A stretch of DNA of 39,212 nt from Enhygromyxa salina (lineage in GTDB: Bacteria > Myxococcota_A > Polyangia > Nannocystales > Nannocystaceae). The DNA lies in assembly GCF_002994635.1 (NCBI RefSeq), contig NZ_PVNL01000022.1:1-39212 (forward strand). The letters are read 5' to 3'. Position numbers and translations under genes: made by a program. Each line of letters begins with the position of its first letter. Within the stretch, counting starts at the first letter, position 1. The notes under the pieces were generated by a model. The model was not told where the DNA came from. It saw only the letters and a program-made list of their open reading frames with translations, and did no database searches. Shown one piece after another: positions 14,367 through 23,507 of this stretch.

Positions 14367-16361
14367 TCACAGCGGGGTCGCCTTGCCTGCCTCGATCTCC
14401 TCGTCAAACAGCAAGTGGCTGATCGCGTAGTAGGGCTGGCGCTTGCGCTGCCTGGTCATCGGGAGGATCCGCAGGCGCGTGAACCCGCGCTCGGACAGGA
14501 CCTCGGGCAGCTCGATGTGGCGGGCGCTGACGCCGTCCTGGTTCCACTCGAGCTGGCGTGGCACGGGGACCCGCGCGACCTCCTCGGCGTGGTCGTAGAA
14601 GCGGATCTCGAACCGGTCGGCGTCGTTGACCGAGACCTCGAGCTCGTGGGCGCGCTTGAGCTGCTTGTACTTGACGTACACCCCGGCGTCCGTGAACCGG
14701 CGGACGAGCTTGGAGTTGATCGGCGTCCCGTCGGCGACGGGCTTGGCGGCGATCGAGCTGGCGTTGCGCCGCGACGCGCCGTGGAACCGCCACGCCTCTT
14801 CGTTGAGCAGCTCCGCGGGCCCACCGGTGTTGAGCCACCAGATCGCCCGGAACCGGTCCCAGCTCCACAGATCGCCGTGAGTCACGAGATCGATGCGCTC
14901 GTACAGCTCGTGGACCTGCGGGTCTTCGATCACGTTCTCGCCGGTCTCGAGGGTCTGAATGTAGCCAGGCGGGATCGTGCGGATGAAGTGGCCGGTCATC
15001 CAGTCGGGTCGCCAGAGGGCGGGCATGCGGGCGAGCAGGGGATCGGTCAGCGCGACGTCGTCGACGAGGTGAACGTCGGGACCGGCCGCGAGGCCGCGGT
15101 AGCCCATCGCTCGGGCGATCACGGTCTTGCGCCCGGGCCTGGCCCCGCGCAGGCCGAGGTCGGTCCAGCCGTGATTGGGCATCTCGTCCCAGCGGTTGGC
15201 GCTGAGCAGGCTGGCGGCGTGGAACAGCAGCGCGTGCTCGTTGGTGACCCGGCGCCCGGTTCGAGCCTGGTTGTGGGGGACCCGGATCGTGCTGTTGGTC
15301 TCGAGCGTGTTCGGGTGCGCGCTGAGCCCGATCCCGGCGACGATCGCCGCGATGATCAGGAACTGGGTCAGCTCGATCCGCTTGATCTGCGACAGGCACA
15401 CCAGCGCCATGAACATGGGCGCGGTGAAGAACCGACCGAGCATGAAGTCGCCGCCGATCTTGGTCATGTACAGCGCGTGCAGGATGATCCCCACGGCAAA
15501 CGGGATCATCTTGCGATCGCGCGTCATGAACGGCGCGACCACGCCCGCCACGATGATCAGCAAGGTCAGCGGATCCGCGTCGAGGGTGGACACGAAGTAC
15601 AGCAGGCCCTGGTGCGCGAGCTGGCCCGCGTCAATGCCAGAGTTGAGCTTGGCGAGCGCGGTGTTGGGCACCAGCGCGCCGTAGTAGACCAACGAGAACA
15701 GCTCCCACGCGACCAGCGGGGCGCTGGCGAGCACCGCCCCGCGCAGCAACGGCGTCAGTTTTTCGCCCCGGCGAAACGCCTGGATCCCAGCCGCGAGCAC
15801 GACTGGCCCGAGCAGCACCGCGTTGTCGGGCCGGCTCAGCAGCGACAGCCCGCCCAGCAGGCACAGCAGCGTGAACCGCCGCACGTCGGGCACGCGCCCG
15901 AGGTAGACCCAGGCGCTCAGGGCGATCAGCAGATGGGTCAGCGGGTTCTCGAGCCCTGAGGTCGCGTAGTCGACGAACGCGTGGGACAGCGTGGCCGCGA
16001 GCAGCACGATGATCCCGACCCACTCCGAGCGCGCGAGCCGAATCGAGACAATTGCGACGGCGCCGGTCGAGACCAGCGCGCCAAAGATGATCAGTGAGTA
16101 GAAGAACTCGTTGGTGATCGAGTAGACCGCCCAGCACAAGAGCAGCCACAGCGGGTGGGTGAATGCCTGGACCCGCTCGCCGACGTTCCAGACCAGGCCG
16201 TGGCCGTTGCAGAAATTATCGACGGTGCGCAGCGAGATGTAGGCGTCGTCGACGAGCCAGCCGTGGCGCAGGATCACCAGCGCGAACGCCAACAGCAGGA
16301 GCACCCGAACCCGGCGGCGGGCCCGGTGGGGGTGTTGTCCGAGCGATGGTGACGTGGGCAC
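14367..16361 (-). CDS. GT-C fold membrane glycosyltransferase (AftB/GT89-like)
   Basis: A 664-residue protein. A first transmembrane helix is followed by the signature DDAYISLRTVDNF, then GERVQAFTHPLW. These match the DDA...R and N-G-E-R-V...H-P-L-W motifs of the polyprenyl-phosphate-dependent arabinofuranosyltransferase AftB and related GT-C enzymes; the paired Asp is the expected catalytic/metal site. About ten membrane helices run to about residue 370. A soluble C-terminal region of roughly 290 residues lies outside the membrane. It should transfer a sugar from a lipid-linked donor to an envelope glycan or protein; donor and acceptor are unknown. The start is a GTG. It is followed on the same strand by the barrel-like gene. 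Confidence 0.8.
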   Translation of the reverse strand: MPTSPSLGQHPHRARRRVRVLLLLAFALVILRHGWLVDDAYISLRTVDNFCNGHGLVWNVGERVQAFTHPLWLLLCWAVYSITNEFFYSLIIFGALVSTGAVAIVSIRLARSEWVGIIVLLAATLSHAFVDYATSGLENPLTHLLIALSAWVYLGRVPDVRRFTLLCLLGGLSLLSRPDNAVLLGPVVLAAGIQAFRRGEKLTPLLRGAVLASAPLVAWELFSLVYYGALVPNTALAKLNSGIDAGQLAHQGLLYFVSTLDADPLTLLIIVAGVVAPFMTRDRKMIPFAVGIILHALYMTKIGGDFMLGRFFTAPMFMALVCLSQIKRIELTQFLIIAAIVAGIGLSAHPNTLETNSTIRVPHNQARTGRRVTNEHALLFHAASLLSANRWDEMPNHGWTDLGLRGARPGRKTVIARAMGYRGLAAGPDVHLVDDVALTDPLLARMPALWRPDWMTGHFIRTIPPGYIQTLETGENVIEDPQVHELYERIDLVTHGDLWSWDRFRAIWWLNTGGPAELLNEEAWRFHGASRRNASSIAAKPVADGTPINSKLVRRFTDAGVYVKYKQLKRAHELEVSVNDADRFEIRFYDHAEEVARVPVPRQLEWNQDGVSARHIELPEVLSERGFTRLRILPMTRQRKRQPYYAISHLLFDEEIEAGKATPL

Positions 16362-16447
16362 TCGGGGGGATGTGCCCTGGCGCCGCTGACTCGATCACGT
16401 CTAATTCACCATCTGTTCATCGACAGTCGATCGGGAGCGCGAGCGGC

Positions 16448-18061
16448 TCACAGCGGGCCAAGATCGTCACACCACAGCTCTTCGGCGTAGAAGAAGCCCA
16501 GCAACTCTTGCGTGGCGGTGTGGGTGTCGATCAACAGGGCCATCAGCGGCGGCTCGCCGGGCCGCGGGACGCAGCGCGCGTGGGCGCGGCTGAAGTTGGC
16601 GAGCTGCTGGGCCGCGGCGATCAGCGCCCGCGAGGCGCTGTCGGTGCCGCCGTCGTAGCGCGCGAGCTGGCGGACCGTGCCCAGCCCGGGCACATGAAAC
16701 ACCGCGTCGTTGGCCAAGAAGCGCGCGTCGTGGGCGGGCGGATCGTCGTTGGTGAACAGCGGCCCGAGCTCGGCCACGCTGGCCCGGAGCTGGGTGAGGT
16801 CGGCCTCCGAGAACCGCCGCCGCGCGGGCGTGCACAGGCTCGAGATGGCGCCGTGGACCTCGGACAAGGTGGCGAGCCGCTCGGCGAGGATCATCCAGCC
16901 GACGTCGAGGTGGTCCTGCGCGAGCTCGGCCGCGGCCCGGGCGGGTGCGCGCAGGGCCTCGACATAGTCGCGATCGATCCGTCGCGCGCAGTCGGTCGGG
17001 ATGTACTCGCTCGGCTCGACCGTGCCGATCCGCGCCGAGCCCCGCAAGAACAGCCGCGGGGTCATCTGGCAGGCGTGGGCGTCGCTGCCGCTGACGCAGG
17101 CCGAGAACGGCTGCAGGTAGCGGAGATAGCGTTGGCCGCACTGGTACCGGGCCCAGCCGTCGGCGTCGAAGTCCGAGCGGGTGCGGGAGGCCTGGAATTC
17201 GGCCAGCTCGGCCTCGATCCCGGGCACGACCTGGGCGAGCTCGACGGCGTAGGCGGCCGCGAGCACGGCGTCAGCGTGGTCCAAGAACGGCTCGAGCAGC
17301 TCGAGGCTGTGGGTCTGACCAGCGATGAGCGAGCTCAGCAGCGGCTCGCAGCTGCCGACCGCGGCCGGGGCCACGCTGCGCCAGACCGGCGCGTCGACCT
17401 CGACAGGACCGACCACGAGCACCGCCGGGTCACCGAGCTCGGCCCACCGCTGCAGCCAGACCGGGTCGACGTCGAGCTGCTTGGGCAGCGACCAGCGGGT
17501 CCGACCGCTCGGGCCGGTGGCCGGGAGCAGGGGGGGATCCTCGCGGATCACGTCGGCGAGGCGCGGACGCGTGGTGTCGTGCGGGCCGATCGCGTGCACG
17601 GCGGTGTCGGGCGCGATCCGACCGACCAGCGCCGCGAGCTGCATCGCGTCGAGCTTGCTGGCCTCACGGCTGCCGCTGCCGTCGACCAGCAGACCGACGC
17701 GCGCGCGGGGGCCGAGCGCGGCCGCGAGCTCGTCGAGATCTCCAGCCGCCGAGCTCGGCGGGCGCCAATCCAGATCCAGAGACGGCATCGGCAGGCCCCC
17801 GGCAGGCCGCGGTGGACCCTCGGGCAGCGTGGCAGGCGCTGGACTGGCGGCGATCGGGCCCGGTCCGTGCGTGGGGCTGGGGGAGCACGCGATCACGCTC
17901 GCCAACCCAGCCGCCAACGCGCACGCGCAGGTGCCCCCGACCATCAGGCCGATCCCCCACAGCGCCCGCCGACGCGTGCCTGGACTGCTGGAGCGAGCGC
18001 CAGCTTGGTCGTGGGGAGCGAGCCGGTTGCGCCGTTGCGAGCGGCTAAGGGGCGCGAGCAT
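16448..18061 (-). CDS. Membrane-anchored protein with VWA-like motif
   Basis: About 537 residues from the ATG at 18061. An alternative ATG at 18118 adds 19 residues with no extra signal. A basic N-terminus (RRRALWGI) precedes a hydrophobic segment ending in ASVIAC, which could be a lipobox or a plain anchor. Around residue 125, VGLLVDGSGSREASK matches the DxSxS metal-binding (MIDAS) motif of von Willebrand factor A domains. The remaining ~400 residues are mostly helical with scattered Cys (QCGQRY, CVSGSDAHAC, SLCTPA). A role in protein-protein contact at the envelope is likely. The frame stays open far upstream of 18118 only as the antisense of the opposite gene. A TATGCT box lies 8 nt before the chosen start. 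Confidence 0.65.
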   Translation of the reverse strand: MLAPLSRSQRRNRLAPHDQAGARSSSPGTRRRALWGIGLMVGGTCACALAAGLASVIACSPSPTHGPGPIAASPAPATLPEGPPRPAGGLPMPSLDLDWRPPSSAAGDLDELAAALGPRARVGLLVDGSGSREASKLDAMQLAALVGRIAPDTAVHAIGPHDTTRPRLADVIREDPPLLPATGPSGRTRWSLPKQLDVDPVWLQRWAELGDPAVLVVGPVEVDAPVWRSVAPAAVGSCEPLLSSLIAGQTHSLELLEPFLDHADAVLAAAYAVELAQVVPGIEAELAEFQASRTRSDFDADGWARYQCGQRYLRYLQPFSACVSGSDAHACQMTPRLFLRGSARIGTVEPSEYIPTDCARRIDRDYVEALRAPARAAAELAQDHLDVGWMILAERLATLSEVHGAISSLCTPARRRFSEADLTQLRASVAELGPLFTNDDPPAHDARFLANDAVFHVPGLGTVRQLARYDGGTDSASRALIAAAQQLANFSRAHARCVPRPGEPPLMALLIDTHTATQELLGFFYAEELWCDDLGPL

Positions 18062-18069
18062 CCGCGGAC

Positions 18070-18075
18070 AGCATA
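18070..18075 (-). promoter_or_regulatory. -10-like hexamer TATGCT, 8 nt before the 18061 start
   Basis: On the minus strand TATGCT stands 8 nt before the ATG. No Shine-Dalgarno sequence is present, which fits a leaderless transcript and supports 18061 as the start. It shares the divergent region with the box at 18160. Confidence 0.35.
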
Positions 18076-18159
18076 CGGAGCTCTGGAGCAATGTCTCCGT
18101 GATCCGCCGCACCCGCATCGCAAACCAGTCCGCAACCGCACCACGCTGCGATCCACGGG

Positions 18160-18165
18160 TATACT
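18160..18165 (+). promoter_or_regulatory. -10-like hexamer TATACT, 10 nt before the 18176 start
   Basis: TATACT is a strong -10 match in GC-rich surroundings, 10 nt before the ATG, so the leader would be about 4 nt. The -35 region is not recognisable. Confidence 0.4.
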
Positions 18166-18175
18166 GGCGACGCGC

Positions 18176-20017
18176 ATGGGTTTCGAACGACGAGGCGAAG
18201 CGGGCGGGGCCGGTCCTCGCACTTGGGGCATCTGCAGGGGCACCTGGGTGCTGAGCGTTGGGCTGGCACTCGCCGTCACGCCGGCCGACGCGGCGCCTCC
18301 CACTGACAGCGTCGCGAGCTCGCCGGAGGCGGCGCCCGGTGACCCCACCGCAGAGTCGGAGGCGCTGCTCGAGTTTCACTTCAAGCCGGTCGCGAACCTG
18401 CAGATCGCGATCTGGCTCGAGGACACCAGCGGCAACTTCGTGCAGGACGTGCTGGTGACCCAGGCCACCGCCAAGCTGGGGATCGGCAACCGCTCGGGCA
18501 TGACCACCTTCTTGTCGAGCTGGCGCGCCCCCTACGGACCGCGCCCGTCGGTGCTGCCGATCTGGGCCCACAGTCGCGGCAAGACCTACCCGCGGATCCT
18601 GTTCCACGACGCCAACCTCAACAACCACACCTCGCTGGGCTTCCACGAGTCGAGCAGCTCGGCGGAGACCTACTTTTGTCGGCCGCTGACCCCGACCGAG
18701 GACGACGCGATCGTCGACACGATGACCTGCCCCTCGCCCGCGACGTTCCGGTCGGACAAGGGCCAGTTCGCGCCCGGCGGTCAGACCTCCGTGTATCCGC
18801 CGCGCAATGATCTGACCAACTTCGACGAGAACCGCGACAGCGAGGACACCAAGTCGTACGGCGCCCTCAACGAGCTCGACATGATCTCCCGGGCCACGCC
18901 GAGCCCGGGGGCCTACCTGTTCGCGCATCGGATCCATTTTGACGAGGTGCCCGCGGGACCGCTGGTCGCGTGGATCGAGGTCTCGCTCGAGCGCGACGAG
19001 AACCCCGACTGGGAGTTCGATCGCGAGGACGACCACTGGGTCGACCCCAAGCTCCCGGCCTACGGGCGCGAGTACTTCGGCCAGCCAGCGGTCGTGTATC
19101 GCGTGGAGTTCGACCCGGCGGAGCCCGGCTACACCTCGGTCACCGAGTATGCGGGCTACGCCGACTGGGACGGCGCGAGCGGGGCCGTGCATCCGCCCGA
19201 CTCGACGATCTCGGCGTCCGGCGGCAGCGGGGCCGATCGCCTGCAGGTCCACGACAAGTTCGGGGTGCCCGCGCGGTTCGGCATCTACTCGCACGGCTGG
19301 GGCACCGGGGGCGGGGGAGACGGCGACGGCGATGGCGATGGCGACGGCGACGGCGACGGCGACCCTACCGGCGGCGGTGGCTGCACCACCGTCGATCTTC
19401 CGGCCGTCGAGGATCTGCAGCTCGTCGCCACCGACTTCGACACCGTCACCGCGACGTTCCGGCTGCCCGAGGTCCCCGACGGGATCGAGCCCTCGACCCT
19501 GTTCGCCGGCTGGATCACCCCGGAGACCAGCGACTTTCAGCTAGGCGCGTCGAAGGCCGTGGCCGGGATCCCGCGGCTTTGTCGCGAACCGGGCGAGCTC
19601 GACTGCATCGAGGCCGGGCCCGGCGATCTGGTCACGATCGACATTGACCAGCTGTTTGGGAATTACACGTATTCGATCGGCGTCCACTACGAGGACATCT
19701 GCACCAACCGCAGTGAGATCGCCGTCGCCGACGTGACCACGCCCGCGCAGAAGTTCCAGACGATCGACGGCGCCTGCTTCATCGCCACCGCGGCCTGGGG
19801 GGCAGGCTGGACCACTGAGCTCCGCGCGCTGCGATGGTTCCGCGACGCCTATATGATCGACCAGCCGATCGCCAACGATCTGGTCCGTGCGTACTACGCC
19901 TACGGCCCCGTGCTCGCCAACATGATCCGCGACGTCCCGCCGGCCCGCGCGGCCGCCCGGCTGATGCTGCGACCGATCGTCGACGTGGCCAAGCAGATCG
20001 TCATGGGCGCGGGCTGA
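18176..20017 (+). CDS. Exported protein with GD linker and C-terminal CFI box
   Basis: A 613-residue protein. The N-terminal hydrophobic segment (WVLSVGLALAVTPADA) looks like a signal peptide with Ala-x-Ala cleavage. Residues about 50-370 form a beta-rich extracellular region with no family I recognise. A glycine/aspartate linker follows at about 380-400, then a fibronectin-like ~110-residue domain (VEDLQLVATDFDTVTATFRL). The C-terminus from Cys534 reads CFIATAAWG...ELRALRWFRDAYM...YAYGPVLANMI, the CFI-box C-terminal domain of many secreted bacterial proteins, thought to mark export or cell-surface retention. The ATG at 18176 is preceded by a TATACT box. It is divergent from the VWA-like gene. 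Function unknown. Confidence 0.75.
   Translation: MGFERRGEAGGAGPRTWGICRGTWVLSVGLALAVTPADAAPPTDSVASSPEAAPGDPTAESEALLEFHFKPVANLQIAIWLEDTSGNFVQDVLVTQATAKLGIGNRSGMTTFLSSWRAPYGPRPSVLPIWAHSRGKTYPRILFHDANLNNHTSLGFHESSSSAETYFCRPLTPTEDDAIVDTMTCPSPATFRSDKGQFAPGGQTSVYPPRNDLTNFDENRDSEDTKSYGALNELDMISRATPSPGAYLFAHRIHFDEVPAGPLVAWIEVSLERDENPDWEFDREDDHWVDPKLPAYGREYFGQPAVVYRVEFDPAEPGYTSVTEYAGYADWDGASGAVHPPDSTISASGGSGADRLQVHDKFGVPARFGIYSHGWGTGGGGDGDGDGDGDGDGDGDPTGGGGCTTVDLPAVEDLQLVATDFDTVTATFRLPEVPDGIEPSTLFAGWITPETSDFQLGASKAVAGIPRLCREPGELDCIEAGPGDLVTIDIDQLFGNYTYSIGVHYEDICTNRSEIAVADVTTPAQKFQTIDGACFIATAAWGAGWTTELRALRWFRDAYMIDQPIANDLVRAYYAYGPVLANMIRDVPPARAAARLMLRPIVDVAKQIVMGAG
19317..19366 (+). repeat. Gly-Asp codon repeat (linker of the CFI-box protein)
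   Basis: A run of GGC/GAC/GAT codons encodes [15 protein letters not shown] between the two beta-rich parts. Here the linker is internal, not next to a lipobox. Confidence 0.8.
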
Positions 20018-20031
20018 CCAGGCTTCTGGTC
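20016..20031 (+). terminator. Short hairpin at the stop of the CFI-box gene
   Basis: GACCAG and CTGGTC pair perfectly around GCTT, overlapping the TGA. There is no T-run and the stem is only 6 bp, so this is a weak call. Confidence 0.25.
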
Positions 20032-20061
20032 GGCGCCGACAACCTCTGGTACGCATCGCCC

Positions 20062-20691
20062 GTGCACGCGATCGCCCTCGCTCTCGCCGTCAGCTTGGCC
20101 GTTGGTCCGGCCGTGACTGAAGCTGCGCCCGCGCCCGCGCCCACGAGCGAGGCCGAGCAACCGGCCGAGCAATTGGCCGAGCAACCGGCCGAGCAGTCAG
20201 GCGAAGCGCCGGCCGAGGACGCGAGCCCCGAGGCGCCCGCTGAGCCGGTCGCCGCCGCGCCCGAGCCGACCGCGGATCCGGTCGAGCCCGCGCCTGCCGT
20301 CGAGCCAGCGCCTCCCGTCGCGCCTGAGCCCGAGCCCGCCACCGCCGAGCCAGCCCAGCAGCTCAGTCCAGCCGCCCCGGTCGTCCGCGATCGCCTGGGC
20401 TGTGACGGCAGCAAGCGCTGCCGGAAGATGACGGTCGCGGGCATCGTCGTCGGCGTGCTGGGGTTCAGCGGCGTGGGCACGGGGATCGGGCTGCTGGTCA
20501 ACCGCGACGAGGTCGTGCCCGAGGCGCCCGTGTTCGTGACCAGCACGCGCCCAGCCGGGCTGGTGATGCTGACCGTCAGCAGCGGCGTCGCGTTCACGGC
20601 CGTCTTGATGCTGGTCGCCGCGCACAAGGGCTACAAAGAGCGCGCCGACGAGGCCCGAATCCAGCTCACCCCGACCGGGCTTCGGTTTTGA
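20062..20691 (+). CDS. Exported Pro/Ala/Glu-rich protein with membrane helices
   Basis: A 209-residue protein from the GTG at 20062, chosen because a signal-like stretch (IALALAVSLAVGPAVTEA) follows at once. Residues about 25-110 are low complexity, rich in Ala, Pro and Glu with EQPAEQ repeats, a typical periplasm-spanning spacer. Residues about 130-190 hold two hydrophobic segments (AGIVVGVLGFSGVGTGIGLLV and GLVMLTVSSGVAFTAVLMLVA) separated by a polar loop. Similar myxobacterial proteins pair a repeat spacer with a small membrane domain. Function unknown. The next gene starts 1 bp after its stop, so the two are probably co-translated. Confidence 0.65.
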   Translation: MHAIALALAVSLAVGPAVTEAAPAPAPTSEAEQPAEQLAEQPAEQSGEAPAEDASPEAPAEPVAAAPEPTADPVEPAPAVEPAPPVAPEPEPATAEPAQQLSPAAPVVRDRLGCDGSKRCRKMTVAGIVVGVLGFSGVGTGIGLLVNRDEVVPEAPVFVTSTRPAGLVMLTVSSGVAFTAVLMLVAAHKGYKERADEARIQLTPTGLRF

Positions 20692-20692
20692 T

Positions 20693-21040
20693 ATGACGTT
20701 TTATCAGTCACTTCGAAGCTCACTGGTGCTCGCGTTCGGCGTGGGGCTGGGCGTGGGTGCGTGTCAGCTGCCCAACCCCAACCATTGTCAGAACATCGCG
20801 CTCGATGCCAACGCGTGGTGCGGCGCCGTCTACTCGGACGAGCCGTATTGCTCACCCTGCGAGGCCGACAACAACGGCTGCGTCGCGGACGAGCCGACGG
20901 CGAGCGAGTGCCCGGCCTACACGGCGCCCGCACCCGACTCGGGCACGGGCACGGAGTCCGACACGGATACGAGCACCGACGAGGGTACTGACGACGACGC
21001 GGACGCGGGCACCGACACAGGCGCAACCGAGACCGGCTGA
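20693..21040 (+). CDS. Small Cys-rich lipoprotein with Thr/Asp tail
   Basis: A 115-residue protein: signal peptide with lipobox (FGVGLGVGAC, Cys24), then a ~45-residue Cys-rich part with six further Cys (NHCQNIA, AWCGAV, YCSPC, NGCVAD, SECPAY). The last ~40 residues are a Thr/Asp/Glu/Gly tail (TESDTDTSTDEGTDDDADAG). In other lipoproteins of this window such acidic tracts lie just after the anchor; here the order is reversed. It starts 1 bp after the preceding stop, which suggests joint expression. No family recognised. Confidence 0.65.
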   Translation: MTFYQSLRSSLVLAFGVGLGVGACQLPNPNHCQNIALDANAWCGAVYSDEPYCSPCEADNNGCVADEPTASECPAYTAPAPDSGTGTESDTDTSTDEGTDDDADAGTDTGATETG

Positions 21041-21062
21041 GCGAGTGAGTGAGTGAGGGGAC

Positions 21063-21488
21063 TCAGGGCAGCCCGGGGAAGCTGTCGACCCAGGCGACCT
21101 CGACGTCGGGGAAGCTGTCCACGTACTGGATCTTGAAGTCCGCGAAGCTGTCGACGAACTGCCACTCGCCGCAGTCATCGGCGAACGAGCTGACCTTCTT
21201 GACCTTGACGTCGGGGAAGCTCGAGACCGCCTTGACCCGCACGTCGGGGAAGCTGTCGACGACCTTGACCTTACCGGCCAGCTTGATGCCGTTGAAGGTG
21301 CACTGATCGCTGACGTTGCCCGTGCCCATTGCAGGGGTGATGTCGAGGGCGGAGGCGGTCGCCGTGATCACGCCTGGGACACCGGTGAACAGGGAGCCGG
21401 GTTGCTCGGCGCGGGCCGGGCCCGCGGCCAACAACCACAGCCCGAGGCCAGCGAGGCCAACGAACATACCGGTGCGCGCAAACGACAT
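21063..21488 (-). CDS. Exported 7(1) septoil knot domain protein
   Basis: A 141-residue protein. The signal peptide (VGLAGLGLWLLAAGPARA) ends with Ala-x-Ala. The mature part ends in six variants of a V-(D/S)-S-F-(P/A)-D repeat: VKVVDSFPDVRVKA, VSSFPDVKVKK, VSSFADD, QFVDSFADFKIQY, VDSFPDVEVAW and VDSFPG. One Cys (DDCGEW) can pair with another in DQCTFNG. This matches what I know of the 7(1) septoil knot domain, a small all-beta exported fold first seen in Bacteroidetes-type sequences. Its function is not established. The gene is convergent with the lipoprotein gene at 20693-21040 and has its own promoter-like sequence upstream. Confidence 0.75.
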   Translation of the reverse strand: MSFARTGMFVGLAGLGLWLLAAGPARAEQPGSLFTGVPGVITATASALDITPAMGTGNVSDQCTFNGIKLAGKVKVVDSFPDVRVKAVSSFPDVKVKKVSSFADDCGEWQFVDSFADFKIQYVDSFPDVEVAWVDSFPGLP

Positions 21489-21497
21489 GACATCGGA

Positions 21498-21527
21498 AGC
21501 ATATTCCCAGGGTTCCCAGGATCACAA
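21498..21527 (-). promoter_or_regulatory. Sigma-70-like promoter of the septoil knot gene
   Basis: On the minus strand TTGTGA (21522-21527) and TATGCT (21498-21503) are 18 nt apart. The -10 is 9 nt from the ATG. Between them is a direct repeat of TTCCCAGG (read on plus), a possible operator. Confidence 0.45.
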
Positions 21528-21709
21528 ATACCGCGCAGTGACATTGCTCTGCTCGGCGGCCAATCGCACGCAGATCCGCGCGCGACCGGACGTCCGAGGC
21601 CAAGTACGATGTTTCACCAGCGCAGATAGCGAACGAGCCCCCGTCGCCGCGATGAACATCTCCGGTGATCCCCCGTCGATGCCCCTCACGTCCGGAATTG
21701 AGCGCCCAA

Positions 21710-22423
21710 TCAGGGCTGCGTGGTCCGGTATTCGATGTAGTTCACGTGCTCTGGCACATGAACGATGCGCTGCACGAAGATCCCCGGCAGGTGGATGTCG
21801 TCGGGCCCCAGCTCGCCGGTCGGGACCAGCTCGTCGACCTCGGCGATCGTGATCCGCCCCGCCATGGCCGCCAGCGGGTTGAAATTGCGGGAGGTCCGGT
21901 AGAAGCGCAGGTTGCCAAACGCGTCGCCCACGGCCGCGCGGACGATCGCCACGTCGGGGTGCAGCGCGGTCTCGAGCACGTGAGGGCGCCCGTCGAAGTC
22001 GCGCTGCTCCTTGCCCTCGGCGACCACGGTCCCGGCTCCGGTTGGGGTGAAGAAGGCCGCGATCCCAGCCCCGCCCGCGCGCAGCCGCTCGGCCAGGGTG
22101 CCCTGGGGATTGAGCTCGACCTCGACCTCGCCCGCGAGCATCTGGGTCTCGAGATCCGGGTTGCCACCGACGAAGCTGCACACGACCCGGGCGACCTGCC
22201 GCTGCTGCAACAAGATCGCGAGGCCGAGGCCTTGGTTGCCGCAGTTGTTCGAGACGATCGTCAGCCGCTTGCTGCCCTTGCGCCCGATCGCCTGGATCAG
22301 CGCCTCGGGGTTGCCGACCAGACCGAAGCCGCCGACGGCGATGCTGGCCCCGTCTTGCAGGTCGAACAGCGCGGCCTCGGCCGACTCGAAGATCTTGCTC
22401 GCGGAGCTCACGAACCGCAGCAT
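21710..22423 (-). CDS. scoA: CoA-transferase subunit A (3-oxoacid CoA-transferase type)
   Basis: A 237-residue family I CoA-transferase alpha subunit, full length. Family features in order: KIFESAEAAL, VGGFGLVGNPEALI, VSNNCGNQGLG, NPQGTLAERLRAGGAGI, AFFTPTGAGT, FDGRPHVLETAL, GNLRFYRTSRNFNP and LPGIFVQRIV. With a beta subunit it would move CoA from succinyl-CoA to acetoacetate or a related 3-oxo acid. The catalytic Glu is in the beta subunit, which is not adjacent here: the 221 bp downstream hold no gene. The ATG at 22423 is preferred over a TTG at 22447 because it directly precedes the family N-terminus. A strong hairpin abuts this ATG. Confidence 0.88.
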   Translation of the reverse strand: MLRFVSSASKIFESAEAALFDLQDGASIAVGGFGLVGNPEALIQAIGRKGSKRLTIVSNNCGNQGLGLAILLQQRQVARVVCSFVGGNPDLETQMLAGEVEVELNPQGTLAERLRAGGAGIAAFFTPTGAGTVVAEGKEQRDFDGRPHVLETALHPDVAIVRAAVGDAFGNLRFYRTSRNFNPLAAMAGRITIAEVDELVPTGELGPDDIHLPGIFVQRIVHVPEHVNYIEYRTTQP

Positions 22424-22455
22424 GAGCCGGGGATCACTCGGGATCAACCCGGCTC
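22424..22455 (-). promoter_or_regulatory. Hairpin between the chitinase-like gene and subunit A start
   Basis: On the minus strand GAGCCGGG can pair with CCCGGCTC across a ~16-nt loop; the right arm touches the ATG of the CoA-transferase gene. It lies 3' of the GH19 gene stop (22464). It could end that transcript or mask initiation of the next gene. No Shine-Dalgarno sequence is visible outside it. Confidence 0.4.
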
Positions 22456-22463
22456 GGGCTGGA

Positions 22464-23453
<990 letters not shown>

Positions 23454-23507
23454 GGCCAACTCTCCCATGAAGTCGAGGCCGCCGCGAGTCCGTGGTACAG
23501 CCATGGC

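Noticed and set aside
16163..18175. Plus-strand extension in front of the CFI-box protein
   Set aside because: It is antisense to the glycosyltransferase and VWA-like genes, and the signal peptide begins only after 18176.
18119..19294. Upstream extension of the VWA-like protein on minus
   Set aside because: It is the antisense of the CFI-box gene, Arg/Gly/Val-rich without motifs; a start at 18061 or 18118 fits better.
21745..21765. Sigma-54-like TGGCAC...TGC element
   Set aside because: Spacing is not the canonical one and it lies inside the CoA-transferase coding sequence.
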